Shown: positions 1 to 7,794, counted from the stretch's first letter. The stretch: DNA of 16,171 nt from an uncultured Actinomyces sp. (GCA_938040725.1 CALHZX010000055.1:1-16171); one strand, 5' to 3'. A program made the numbers and translations. The notes: generated by a model from the sequence alone, not told the origin.

Positions 1-35
1 TCGAAGCCCGGCCAGGCCCTGCCACCGCCCACGGG

Positions 36-372
36 CACCGCAGCCTGGCCCTCCGGTCCCTCCGGCGTCCTCCATACCTGTGAGCCTGGTCGCGGTATGG
101 TGCTGTGATCTGACTGAATCTCGGCAATTTCGCATGCAATTCCCCTGAGTATATTTCAAGTGTTGAAATCTAGTTGTTGATATTCTGCGGTTTTTGAGCG
201 TGCATCGATTTGTGCCGTTAGGGAATTGCATGCGAAATTTGCTTGGGCTGGGTGTTGCTGTTGTTTGTGGATACTGCAGCCAGGCCCCGTTATCCACCGG
301 CACCGCGGCCGAGCCTGCGGACCTCCGGCGCCCTCCACACCGATGGGGCCTGGTGTGCTGTTGTGTTGACTA
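36..372. repeat. Two degenerate direct copies of a GC-rich ~75-bp block
   Basis: The block at about 36-116 (caccgcagcctgg, then ctccggcgtcctccatacc, then a gtgctg...ctgact end) is echoed at about 300-372 (caccgcggccgagcc, ctccggcgccctccacacc, gtgctgttgtgttgact). Identity is imperfect. Each copy sits just upstream of one of the AT-richer motif clusters, so the region looks built from repeated modules. Function unknown. Confidence 0.5.
126..239. repeat. Perfect 19-bp inverted repeat around a 76-bp core
   Basis: AATTTCGCATGCAATTCCC at 126-144 is matched exactly by its reverse complement at 221-239. The enclosed core holds a second palindrome, TTTCAA-GTG-TTGAAA (154-168). The arms are too far apart for a simple terminator. 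The layout suits a pair of protein-binding sites or the ends of a very small non-coding element. Confidence 0.7.
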
Positions 373-393
373 GTTTGATCTCTGCCTCGCGTT

Positions 394-553
394 CGGTACA
401 AAATTCTCCCTGCTCGGCTTCTTGGTGGTGAGAACGGTACAAAACTCTCCCTGCATGCGTAGATTGCGCCAAATCAAGGCATTTCGGGTGAGCTGGGAGA
501 GTTTTGTACCGCACATGCGGCAAGGTCGGGTATGCGGGGAGAGTTTTGTACCG
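394..553. repeat. Four copies of GGTACAAAACTCTCC, two in each orientation
   Basis: Forward copies start at 394 (CGGTACAAAATTCTCCCTG, one mismatch) and 435 (CGGTACAAAACTCTCCCTG). Reverse copies occupy 495-511 and about 536-553 (GGGAGAGTTTTGTACCG). Copies 2 to 4 are also flanked by ATGCG-type bases. Two forward copies facing two reverse copies make the cluster mirrored. Such an arrangement fits cooperative binding by a dimeric DNA-binding protein, but no function is known to me. Confidence 0.7.
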
Positions 554-663
554 GAAGTGGGCCGCCCTTGGGTCCTGTTGCTGGGCTTTTGCTGCTCATG
601 GGCACTGGGGCCGGGCCTTCCGGGCCCGCAGGTGCGCTCCACGACGGTGGCGGTGGGGGTTTT

Positions 664-735
664 GCACGACACGAAGCCTTCTTGCGGCGTGTCGTCGGCG
701 TGTCGGGCCCTCGTGTCGTGCAATTCCCCCCGAGT
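664..735. repeat. 11-bp inverted repeat followed by a CAATTCCCC motif
   Basis: GCACGACACGA (664-674) is matched by its reverse complement TCGTGTCGTGC (711-721). The right arm runs into TGCAATTCCCCCCGAGT, which closely matches TGCAATTCCCCTGAGT at 136-150. This cluster is therefore related to the first inverted repeat of the region. Confidence 0.6.
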
Positions 736-873
736 GGTGGCGCGAGCCCGCGACTTGAGGGGGTGTGGCCGCCAAAGTGCAGACCCATTGGGCGACAAGA
801 GCCCAAAAGCGACGGTTTTGGCTGAATGGGACTGCGCTTTGGTGGATGTCGTGTCTGTCGTGGTGTATTGGTC

Positions 874-961
874 GCACGTGAACCCGCTATATAGCACGCG
901 AACCCGCTATTTGGAGTGTGGGCGGGGCTGCCCATGCTCGCATTAGCGGGTTAACGTGCGC
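874..961. repeat. Three copies of a GCACGTGAACCCGCTAT motif
   Basis: Direct copies lie at 874-890 (GCACGTGAACCCGCTAT) and 894-910 (GCACGCGAACCCGCTAT). An inverted copy lies at 942-961 (ATTAGCGGGTTAACGTGCGC). This repeats the logic of the preceding clusters with a different sequence: short motif copies in both orientations within about 100 bp and no gene between them. Confidence 0.65.
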
Positions 962-1114
962 AACGAAGTGTGTCGATTCGCCAGGCGATGGGCCTTCCCG
1001 GTGCGGGAGCGACGCCCCTGCTCGATCGACGACCGAGGACCCGCGGCTCGTGTAGTAGATCCGTGCAGAGGGGGAGGGGAAGCGGTGCGCCGCTGGTGAT
1101 ACAAGACCCTGCTC

Positions 1115-1216
1115 GCCCCAACGACGCCACCAACCTGCCCCAACGACGCCACCAACCCGCCCCAACGACGCCCGGAACACACCCCGGAACGCACCCCGGA
1201 ACACACCCCGCAACGC
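1115..1216. repeat. Two back-to-back tandem arrays (22-bp and 12-bp units)
   Basis: A 22-bp unit starting GCCCCAACGACGCCACCAAC runs 1115-1136 and 1137-1158, with a partial third copy from 1159. It passes into a 12-bp unit, CGGAACACACCC with one variable base, repeated about 3.6 times over 1173-1216. The units abut without spacers. The arrays end just upstream of the sucC promoter region. Confidence 0.8.
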
Positions 1217-1244
1217 AAAGCATTGACAAAGGGAAAGTGCCTTC

Positions 1245-1273
1245 TAGTCAAGGCCGTGACAAGCCTTCATAAT
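1245..1273 (+). promoter_or_regulatory. Candidate sucCD promoter
   Basis: TAGTCA (1245-1250) and CATAAT (1268-1273) are 17 bp apart and would give a leader of about 75 nt before sucC. A better -35 match, TTGACA at 1223-1228, has no -10 at the right distance. Assignment is from consensus only. Confidence 0.4.
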
Positions 1274-1352
1274 GTAAGGAAATGGCGCGTTTGTGCCGGT
1301 TGCACGGTAGAATTATTGCGCTGACCACACCACGTTCAACGGAGGGAATAAG

Positions 1353-2540
1353 GTGGATCTCTACGAGTACCAGGCCCGGCAGATGTTCAAGGAGCACGGC
1401 GTGCCCGTGCTCGACTACCGCCTGGCGTCGACCCCCGAAGAGGCGCGCGAGGGTGCGCGCGAGCTGCTCGCGGAGGGTGCGTCGCTGCTGGTTGTCAAGG
1501 CTCAGGTGAAGACCGGTGGCCGCGGCAAGGCTGGCGGCGTCAAGCTCGCCCACAGCGCCGATGAGGCCTACGAGAAGGCTGAGGCGATTCTCGGTCTCGA
1601 CATCAAGGGCCATATCGTCAAAAAGGTCATGATCGCTGTCGGCGCGGACATCGCTGCCGAATACTATTTCTCGATCCTGCTGGATCGCTCGAACCGCCGC
1701 CACCTGGCGATGTGCTCGCGCGAGGGCGGCATGGATATCGAGACCCTCGCGAAGGAACGCCCCGAGGCGCTTGCCCGCGTCCCCCTCGATCCGGTCGTGG
1801 GCATTGATGCACAGGTCGCTCGCCACATCGCCAAGGAAGCGGGATTCGACGAGGAAACGGCCGAGGCCGTCGCCCCCGTCCTCGAAACCCTGTGGACCGT
1901 CTACCGCGAGGAGGACGCTACTCTCGTGGAGGTCAACCCGCTGGTCTCCAGCCCGGACGGCTCCGTGTGGGCGGTCGACGGCAAGGTGACTCTCGACGAC
2001 AATGCGCGCTTCCGCCACCCCGGCCACGCCGAGCTGGTGGACGTGGCTGCGCAGGATCCGCGCGAGGCCGCAGCGAAGGCGGCTGGTCTCAACTACGTGC
2101 GCCTGGAGGGCCAGGTCGGCATCATTGGAAACGGCGCGGGCCTGGTCATGTCGACGCTCGACGTGGTCGCGATGGCCGGCGAGGAGTTCGGCGGCATGAA
2201 GCCCGCGAACTTCCTGGACATCGGCGGCGGGGCTTCGGCCGAGGTCATGGCCAAGGGCCTGGATATCATCCTCGGCGACGAGCAGGTTCGCTCCGTGTTC
2301 GTTAACGTTTTCGGCGGTATTACTGCGTGCGACCAGGTCGCCCGAGGCATCATCGGCGCGCTCGAGACGCTGGGCGATGCGGCCTCGAAGCCGCTCGTCG
2401 TGCGTCTCGACGGCAACAAGGTCGAGGAGGGCCGCGCGATCCTCGCCGAGGCCGCGCATCCGCTCGTCCACATGGAAGAAACGATGGACGGCGCGGCCCG
2501 GCGTGCGGCCGAGCTCGCAGCCCAGAAGTCGTCGAAGTAA
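1353..2540 (+). CDS. sucC: Succinyl-CoA synthetase, ADP-forming, beta subunit
   Basis: With SucD this catalyses the TCA-cycle step succinyl-CoA + ADP (or GDP) + Pi to succinate + ATP (or GTP) + CoA in the cytoplasm. The 395-residue product has the usual family length. An ATP-grasp domain fills the N-terminal ~235 residues, with VKAQVKTGGRGKAGGVKLA near residue 50 and the metal-binding EVNPLV. The CoA-ligase domain follows, with the GNGAGLVMSTLD, PANFLDIGGGAS and NVFGGIT signatures. The GTG start is fixed by GGAGGG at 1341-1346 and by the conserved MDLYEYQARQMF beginning. sucD follows after 27 nt, so the two are surely cotranscribed. Arginine codons are nearly all CGN, unlike the genes after 9449. 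Identification is secure. Confidence 0.97.
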   Translation: MDLYEYQARQMFKEHGVPVLDYRLASTPEEAREGARELLAEGASLLVVKAQVKTGGRGKAGGVKLAHSADEAYEKAEAILGLDIKGHIVKKVMIAVGADIAAEYYFSILLDRSNRRHLAMCSREGGMDIETLAKERPEALARVPLDPVVGIDAQVARHIAKEAGFDEETAEAVAPVLETLWTVYREEDATLVEVNPLVSSPDGSVWAVDGKVTLDDNARFRHPGHAELVDVAAQDPREAAAKAAGLNYVRLEGQVGIIGNGAGLVMSTLDVVAMAGEEFGGMKPANFLDIGGGASAEVMAKGLDIILGDEQVRSVFVNVFGGITACDQVARGIIGALETLGDAASKPLVVRLDGNKVEEGRAILAEAAHPLVHMEETMDGAARRAAELAAQKSSK

Positions 2541-2567
2541 CGACCCGAGAATTCCAGGAGAATCACC

Positions 2568-3488
2568 ATGACTATCTTCGTCAACTCTGACACCCGGGTC
2601 ATCGTCCAGGGCATGACCGGCGCCGAGGGTCGCAAGCACACTCAGCGCATGCTCAGCTCGGGCACGACTATCGTGGGCGGCACGAATCCGCGCAAGGCCG
2701 GCACGACCGTCACTTTTGATGTGCAGGGCTACGGCCCGGGCGCTGACAAGGTTACGGACGGCCAGGTTGAGATCCCCGTCTTCGGTACGGTCGCTGATGC
2801 TCGCGAGGCCACCGGCGCGAACGCCTCCGTTATCTTCGTGCCCCCGGCCTTCGCGAAGGGCGCCGCGCTCGAGGCTATCGAGGCGGGTATTGAGACGATC
2901 GTCCTCATCACCGAGGGCATCCCCGTCCAGGATTCGACCATCGTCGTTGAGCGTGCGCTCGAGGCGGGCGTGCGCCTGATCGGCCCGAACTGCCCTGGCA
3001 TCATCTCGCCCGGACAGGCGAACCTGGGCATCACCCCGGCGGACATTACGGGTCCGGGCCGCCTAGGCCTCGTCTCCAAGTCGGGCACGTTGACCTACCA
3101 GCTCATGTACGAGCTGCGTGACTTCGGTTTCACGACGTGCTTGGGCATCGGTGGTGACCCGGTCGTGGGTACCACCCACATCGACGCGCTCGCTGCTTTC
3201 GAGGCGGATCCGGATACGGATCTCGTCATCATGATCGGCGAGATCGGCGGCGACGCCGAGGAGCGCGCGGCCGCGTGGATCCAGGAGAACATGACGAAGC
3301 CCGTCGTTGCCTACATCGCGGGATTCACCGCGCCTGAGGGTAAGACGATGGGCCACGCGGGCGCAATCGTGTCCGGTTCGTCGGGCACTGCTGCCGCGAA
3401 GGCGGAGGCGCTCGAGGCCGTGGGCGTGCGCGTGGGTCGCACTCCTTCGCAGACGGCGCAGATCGCTCGAGAGATTCTCTCGCGCTAA
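2568..3488 (+). CDS. sucD: Succinyl-CoA synthetase, ADP-forming, alpha subunit
   Basis: This subunit binds CoA and carries the phosphohistidine that relays phosphate between the succinyl-CoA and nucleotide sites of the SucCD complex. The 306-residue protein has an N-terminal CoA-binding Rossmann domain (GMTGAEGRKHT near residue 15, then VGGTNPRKAGTT) and a ligase domain with GPNCPGIISP (139-148). The active-site loop GKTMGHAGAIVSGSSGTA places the phosphorylated histidine at about His263. The ATG has AGGAG at 2556-2560. It lies 27 nt after sucC, and a strong hairpin 12 nt past the stop ends the operon. Function is certain from motifs and partner. Confidence 0.97.
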   Translation: MTIFVNSDTRVIVQGMTGAEGRKHTQRMLSSGTTIVGGTNPRKAGTTVTFDVQGYGPGADKVTDGQVEIPVFGTVADAREATGANASVIFVPPAFAKGAALEAIEAGIETIVLITEGIPVQDSTIVVERALEAGVRLIGPNCPGIISPGQANLGITPADITGPGRLGLVSKSGTLTYQLMYELRDFGFTTCLGIGGDPVVGTTHIDALAAFEADPDTDLVIMIGEIGGDAEERAAAWIQENMTKPVVAYIAGFTAPEGKTMGHAGAIVSGSSGTAAAKAEALEAVGVRVGRTPSQTAQIAREILSR

Positions 3489-3500
3489 CGTCACAGCACG

Positions 3501-3545
3501 AATCGGCCCGGGGTCGGCGCGCAGCGTCGCGGCCCCGGGCCGATT
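3501..3545 (+). terminator. Hairpin terminator after sucCD
   Basis: AATCGGCCCGGGG (3501-3513) and CCCCGGGCCGATT (3533-3545) form a perfect 13-bp stem with a 19-nt loop. No T-run follows, as is common in high-GC actinobacteria. The stem ends 16 nt before the next gene. Confidence 0.75.
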
Positions 3546-3561
3546 CTGACACTATGGGCCT

Positions 3562-5049
3562 GTGAGCGAGCGCATCAGAGAAGTACCCAGCCCCCGGCGG
3601 ACTACGACCACGTACGTGGCGGATCGGGCGACGATCCGTGTTGCCGTCCCGCAGGGGTGGGCGCGCGGAGTGATCGCGGGTGTTGAGGCAGCCTTCGCGG
3701 GCTGGGCGCTTATCACGGTGTGCACGATGATCGCCTACCTGACGTTGCGCTCGAATACGTGGATGAATGATACGACGCCGCGAGACGCGCTCGGCCTGGG
3801 TGGCGACCTGTGGGCGGCTGTCATTGGCGGCACGTCGGTGGTTGGGGGAGTGCATTACCGTGCGATCCCGACGCTGGCGGGCGTGCTGCTGATTGTCCTT
3901 GTGCGCCTCTTGCTGTGCAATACGGCTGGTTTCCCGCGCAGTGCGGCGCTGTTTGCTGTGCCCGGTTTTCTTTTGACGTCCTGGCTGCTTGCGGGTACCT
4001 CGGGCACTCATGCGCACTGGTGGACGGGCACGATCGGCGGAGTGCTGATTCCATTGATTGGCTCGGTGTGGTTTGTTGCGTCGGGGTATGCGCGGGATCA
4101 TGAGGCTCCGACGATGCAGCATTGGATTTCGGGTGGCCTGCAGTTGGGGGGCCTGTCCGTGGCGGTGCTTGCGGGCGCGTCGCTCGTTGCCGCGATTGTT
4201 GCGCTTGTGGCTGGTTGGGGTCGGATGGCTGGGATCCAGGAGATCCTGGGGGCGGCTTCGGGCGCGGATACGGCGTTTATTGTCGGCGCCCAGCTGGCGT
4301 TTGCGCCGACGGTCATGGCTTGGGTGGCTTCGTGGTGGTCGGGTGCGGGTTTCCTGACGGCGACCGATTCGCTGCATTCTCCGGCCGTGGTGGGCACTGG
4401 CCCGATCCCGCCCATCCCGCTCCTGGGTGCTGTTCCGGAGACGGCTCCTGGTCTGTGGGTGGTTCTCGCGCCGATCGCGCTGGGGGTTGGTTTGGGCGTC
4501 GTCGCGGCGCGTTCGTTCCGTCGTGAGCACCTGCTACACCAGAGCGCGCAGGGCGTTCTGGCCTCGGTGATCGTGGCGGCCGTGACGGCTCTGTGGATGT
4601 GGAGCGCGACGATGAGCCTGGGTTCCGTCCGCTTGGCCTTGATGGGCCCGCGCGTGGGGTGGGCGACGCTTGCCCTGGTGCTTGAGATTGCGTTGCCCGC
4701 GCTGATTATCGCGCTGGCGACCCATCCGACGACGCGTGCGCTCCTCGGCGAGGGTGCGGGCCGGGTCCGCAACGAGGGCGAGGCCTTGCGTCGCCGCGCT
4801 GCCGAGCGTGCGTCCCGTGTGGGGGCGGCCGCCTCGGCGACGGACGAGGCCTGGGCTGAGGCCTCCGACTCCGCTGAGGACAGCGCCGGGGTCGAAGGTG
4901 CTTACGAGGCGTGGGCTGAGTCCTCCGATCCTGTGGCGGAGGCAGGCGAAACGGCCGTCGACGAGGCCGTGGACGATGCGTCCGCGCAGGCTGAGGGTGA
5001 CGCGGATGACCCCGGGGCGAAGGCGACGCGGCGCGAGGGCCTGAACTAG
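3562..5049 (+). CDS. DUF6350 / PerM-like multi-pass membrane protein
   Basis: A 495-residue integral membrane protein with about nine or ten hydrophobic segments (the first near residues 35-60, the last near 370-395), followed by a long soluble acidic tail of about 100 residues. The location directly after sucCD and before purH matches mycobacterial PerM (Rv0955), a DUF6350 membrane protein needed for cell division under stress and for persistence. PerM function is known there and only inferred here. The tail is low-complexity Ala/Glu/Asp and contains a duplicated EAWAE(A/S)SD motif, unlike the compact core. The GTG start at 3562 has no clear ribosome binding site. It follows the sucD hairpin by 16 nt, so leaderless or weak initiation is possible and the exact start is uncertain. 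No enzymatic motif is visible. Confidence 0.8.
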   Translation: MSERIREVPSPRRTTTTYVADRATIRVAVPQGWARGVIAGVEAAFAGWALITVCTMIAYLTLRSNTWMNDTTPRDALGLGGDLWAAVIGGTSVVGGVHYRAIPTLAGVLLIVLVRLLLCNTAGFPRSAALFAVPGFLLTSWLLAGTSGTHAHWWTGTIGGVLIPLIGSVWFVASGYARDHEAPTMQHWISGGLQLGGLSVAVLAGASLVAAIVALVAGWGRMAGIQEILGAASGADTAFIVGAQLAFAPTVMAWVASWWSGAGFLTATDSLHSPAVVGTGPIPPIPLLGAVPETAPGLWVVLAPIALGVGLGVVAARSFRREHLLHQSAQGVLASVIVAAVTALWMWSATMSLGSVRLALMGPRVGWATLALVLEIALPALIIALATHPTTRALLGEGAGRVRNEGEALRRRAAERASRVGAAASATDEAWAEASDSAEDSAGVEGAYEAWAESSDPVAEAGETAVDEAVDDASAQAEGDADDPGAKATRREGLN

Positions 5050-5160
5050 ACTGGGAGGTGCCGCGACTGGCGAGGGTGGATGACCACCGGGGAGCGGCTG
5101 TATTTCCCGCGAGGCGTCGCCCGCCTGGGCGCCTGGGTTTGGTCTCAACCTGGAGGAACT

Positions 5161-7002
5161 ATGTCCGTCTCCCTGGACAACCTGGAACCCATTGACGTGC
5201 GCCCCATCAAGCGGGCCTTGATTTCTGTGTATGACAAGACAGGCTTGGAGGATCTTGCTCGCGCGCTTGGCGAGGCCGGAGTGGAGATCGTCTCTACCGG
5301 CTCCACGGCTGCCCGCATTGCGGCGGCTGGCGTGGCCGTCACCCCGGTCGACGACGTGACCGGTTTCCCCGAGGTGCTCGAGGGGCGCGTGAAGACCCTG
5401 CACCCCTTCATTCACTCTGGCATCCTGGCCGATCAGCGGAAGGCCGCGCACCGCGAGCAGATTGCGCAGCTGGGGATCAAGGCGTTTGACCTGGTCGTGT
5501 GCAACCTGTACCCGTTCCAGGAGACGGTCGCTTCTGGTGCGTCCTTCGATGAGTGCGTCGAGCAGATCGACATCGGCGGCCCGTCCATGGTGCGCGCCGC
5601 TGCGAAGAACCATCCGTCGGTTGCCGTCGTGACCTCGCCTGAGCGCTACGCGGACGTGGCCGAGGCGGTGGCGGGGGAAGGCTTCACTCTCGAGCAGCGC
5701 CGAGTCCTGGCCGCCGAGGCCTTTGCCCACACGGCGACCTACGACCTGGCGATTGCTGGCTGGCTGGCCGACGAGCTGGATCTTGAGGATGTGCGCGAGA
5801 CCCTCGACGAGGCCGCCGAGTCTCACCTGGACGCCTCCGACGCGGCGTTCTTGGAGTCCCTGGGCTACCAGACCGAGGAAGACTACGTGGTGGAGGTCCC
5901 CGAGGAGGAGGGGCAGGCCTCGGGCATGCCCGTGTTCGTCGCCGACGCGTTCGAGCGCGTGGAGTCGCTGCGCTACGGCGAGAACCCGCACCAGGGTGCG
6001 GCCGTGTACCGCGAGATCGACGAGTCCTTCGAGGACGAAGACGTTGACGACGAGGCCTTGGCCCCGGGCATCGCGAACGCGCGCCAGCTGCACGGCAAGG
6101 CCATGAGCTACAACAACTACACGGACGGCGACGCCGCCCTGCGCGCCGCCTACGACCATGAGCGTCCCTGCGTCGCGATCATCAAGCACGCGAACCCCTG
6201 CGGTATCGCGGTGGCCGATGACGTGGCCGAGGCACACCGCCTCGCGCACGCATGCGACCCCGTGTCGGCATTCGGCGGCGTGATCGCCGTGAACCGCCCG
6301 GTGAGCGTCGAGCTGGCCCGTCAGATCGTCCCGATCTTCACCGAGGTCGTGCTGGCCCCCGATTACGAGGAGGGTGCGCTCGAGGTGCTGAGCGCGAAGA
6401 AGAACCTACGCGTCCTGCAGGTTGAGCCCCCGGCTCGCGGCTCGTACGAGTTCAAGCAGATCAGCGGCGGCCTGCTGGTCCAGGAGCGCGACGACATCGA
6501 CGCGCCGGGCGATTCCCCGGAGAACTGGACGCTCGCGGCCGGCGCTCCCGCCGACGAGGCGACGTTGGCGGATCTGGAGTTCGCGTGGCGCACGGTGCGC
6601 GCGGTCCGTTCGAATGCGATCCTGCTGGTCAAGGATGGCGCCTCGGTGGGCGTTGGCATGGGCCAGGTGAACCGCGTGGACTCCTGCAAGCTGGCGGTCG
6701 AGCGTGCGAACACGCTGGGCTCGCGCTCGACGGGTGACGCGGCGGCGTCCACCGTGGATAGCGCGGGCGGCGCTCGCGCGTCCGAGGTTGTGGCCGAGGC
6801 TCCCGAGCAGCGTTCCATTGGTGCGGTCGCCGCGTCGGATGCGTTCTTCCCCTTCGCGGATGGACTGCAGGTGCTCATTGACGCGGGCGTGAAGGCTGTT
6901 GTTCAGCCCGGCGGCTCGGTGCGTGACCAGGAGTCGATTGACGCGGCGAATGCTGCGGGCATCACGATGTACCTGACGGGAACGCGCCACTTCGCGCACT
7001 GA
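5161..7002 (+). CDS. purH: Bifunctional AICAR formyltransferase / IMP cyclohydrolase
   Basis: Performs the last two steps of de novo purine synthesis, AICAR to FAICAR with 10-formyl-THF and then ring closure to IMP. The IMP cyclohydrolase (MGS-like) domain covers about residues 17-200 (KRALISVYDKTG, VKTLHPFIHSGILAD). The AICARFT domain follows, with LRYGENPHQ (270-278), KAMSYNNYTDGDAA, the catalytic KHANPCG (His343), SAFGGV, SDAFFPFADGL and a C-terminal TRHFAH. The ATG at 5161 is preceded by GGAGG (5152-5156). An in-frame ATG at 5080 would add 27 unconserved residues and is less likely. At 613 residues it exceeds the usual ~520-530. The surplus lies in acidic segments (about 205-262 and 286-302) and an Ala/Ser-rich stretch (about 518-555). 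It lies 111 nt after the PerM-like gene, without an intervening purN. Confidence 0.96.
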   Translation: MSVSLDNLEPIDVRPIKRALISVYDKTGLEDLARALGEAGVEIVSTGSTAARIAAAGVAVTPVDDVTGFPEVLEGRVKTLHPFIHSGILADQRKAAHREQIAQLGIKAFDLVVCNLYPFQETVASGASFDECVEQIDIGGPSMVRAAAKNHPSVAVVTSPERYADVAEAVAGEGFTLEQRRVLAAEAFAHTATYDLAIAGWLADELDLEDVRETLDEAAESHLDASDAAFLESLGYQTEEDYVVEVPEEEGQASGMPVFVADAFERVESLRYGENPHQGAAVYREIDESFEDEDVDDEALAPGIANARQLHGKAMSYNNYTDGDAALRAAYDHERPCVAIIKHANPCGIAVADDVAEAHRLAHACDPVSAFGGVIAVNRPVSVELARQIVPIFTEVVLAPDYEEGALEVLSAKKNLRVLQVEPPARGSYEFKQISGGLLVQERDDIDAPGDSPENWTLAAGAPADEATLADLEFAWRTVRAVRSNAILLVKDGASVGVGMGQVNRVDSCKLAVERANTLGSRSTGDAAASTVDSAGGARASEVVAEAPEQRSIGAVAASDAFFPFADGLQVLIDAGVKAVVQPGGSVRDQESIDAANAAGITMYLTGTRHFAH

Positions 7003-7025
7003 TGATCACACCCGCTCATGGGCTT

Positions 7026-7066
7026 CAGGGGGCGAGCGCCGGTGTGGCGCTCGCCCCCTGAGATTT
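7026..7066 (+). terminator. Intrinsic terminator after purH
   Basis: CAGGGGGCGAGCGCC (7026-7040) pairs perfectly with GGCGCTCGCCCCCTG (7046-7060) around a 5-nt loop, and AGATTT follows. A 15-bp GC-rich stem 23 nt past the purH stop is a convincing terminator. Confidence 0.88.
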
Positions 7067-7078
7067 GCCTCCGTGTGC

Positions 7079-7120
7079 TTGACAGGGGAGTGGCGGGCAG
7101 CATATTGTTCAATTGTTGAA
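7079..7120 (+). promoter_or_regulatory. bioY promoter with overlapping palindrome
   Basis: TTGACA at 7079-7084 and CATATT at 7101-7106 are 16 bp apart. Immediately downstream lies TTCAA-TTG-TTGAA (7108-7120), a palindrome where a repressor would block transcription start. A biotin repressor (BirA- or BioQ-type) is the natural candidate, but the site does not clearly match either consensus that I know. Confidence 0.5.
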
Positions 7121-7153
7121 TGAAAGGCTGTTGGCCCTGTTGAAAGGTGTCGT

Positions 7154-7738
7154 ATGACCACCCTGACCGCTTCCCCCGTTGCCGCGCGCGAAAACCGCGT
7201 CCTCGCAGACCGCCTCGGTGGCACGATCGCCCGCGAAATCGCCCTGATCGCCGCCGGAACGGTCGCCATGATCGTGCTGGCCCGTATTTCGGTCCCGCTG
7301 CCGTTCACGCCTGTGCCCGTCTCGCTCGGCACGCTGGGTGCCCTTTCGGTCGGTGCGGCCCTTGGCGCGCGCCGAGGCCTCGTCTCCGTCGCCGCCTACG
7401 CCCTCCTCGGTGTCGCCGGTGCCCCGGTCTTCACCGGCACGAACGTCGGCTGGGCCTTCGCCTCCTTCGGCTACATCCTCGGCTACCTGCTCGTCGCCGC
7501 GATCGCGGGTCTGGCCGCCCAGCGCGGCGCCGACCGCCGCATCCTGACCATGGCGCCGACTGCTCTCGTGTCCCTCTTCTCCGTCTACATCCTGGGCCTG
7601 GCCTGGATGATTCCCTTCGCGCACATGACCCTTGAGCAGGGTCTGATGAAGGGCTTCGTGCCCTTCATCATCGGCGACCTGGTCAAGGCTGCCGTGGCCA
7701 CCGGAGCCTTCCCGGTGCTGCGCTCCATCTTCCGCTGA
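7154..7738 (+). CDS. bioY: Biotin transporter substrate-binding subunit BioY
   Basis: BioY is the biotin-binding membrane S component of an energy-coupling factor (ECF) transporter. The 194-residue product has the family length and about six hydrophobic helices. The first half carries the hallmark RISVPLPFTPVPVSLGTLG followed by GAALGARRG, and a GAPVF(T)GTNVGW loop follows. The C-terminal part has the conserved FIIGDLVKA. The ATG at 7154 is preceded by AAAGG (7143-7147). No ecfA or ecfT genes lie nearby, so it probably uses a shared EcfAT module encoded elsewhere. It forms its own transcription unit between two hairpins, and a TTGACA promoter with a palindrome upstream suggests biotin-responsive control. 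Purine genes flank it, with no pathway link visible. Confidence 0.93.
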   Translation: MTTLTASPVAARENRVLADRLGGTIAREIALIAAGTVAMIVLARISVPLPFTPVPVSLGTLGALSVGAALGARRGLVSVAAYALLGVAGAPVFTGTNVGWAFASFGYILGYLLVAAIAGLAAQRGADRRILTMAPTALVSLFSVYILGLAWMIPFAHMTLEQGLMKGFVPFIIGDLVKAAVATGAFPVLRSIFR

Positions 7739-7764
7739 GCCGCGCGCTCCAGCGTCACGCGAGT

Positions 7765-7794
7765 CGGCCTCGTCCCCACCCGGGGGCGGGGCCG
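7765..7794 (+). terminator. Hairpin after bioY
   Basis: CGGCCTCGTCCCC (7765-7777) and GGGGGCGGGGCCG (7782-7794) pair along 13 positions with two G-U pairs and a 4-nt loop. No T-run is present. Position between bioY and guaA suggests a GC-rich terminator. Confidence 0.6.

Larger units (their letters stand above)
1..1240. other. Gene-free, repeat-rich region upstream of sucC
   Basis: I see no convincing gene here. Several overlapping open frames exist on both strands, but they cross the repeat families, lack good ribosome binding sites and resemble no protein I recognise. The stretch is a mosaic of GC-rich segments, two of them degenerate copies of each other, alternating with AT-richer palindromic or mirrored motifs (about 126-239, 394-553, 664-735 and 874-961). 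It ends in two tandem arrays (1115-1216). No tRNA, rRNA or CRISPR array was recognised. Confidence 0.7.

Noticed and set aside
370..946. Overlapping 150-175-codon open frames on both strands
   Set aside because: They run through mirrored repeats, have no ribosome binding site and read as low-complexity Arg/Pro-rich sequence; high GC keeps frames open by chance.
1115..1216. CRISPR array
   Set aside because: Units are contiguous, 22 and 12 bp, with no unique spacers and no cas genes nearby.
1248..2639. 463-codon frame on the - strand opposite sucC
   Set aside because: Antisense shadow of a clearly conserved gene.
5080..5160. Upstream in-frame start for purH
   Set aside because: A GAGGG lies close by, but the added 27 residues are not PurH-like, and GGAGG fits the ATG at 5161.
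4534..6249. 571-codon frame on the - strand across perM/purH
   Set aside because: Antisense shadow; the + strand proteins carry all expected motifs.
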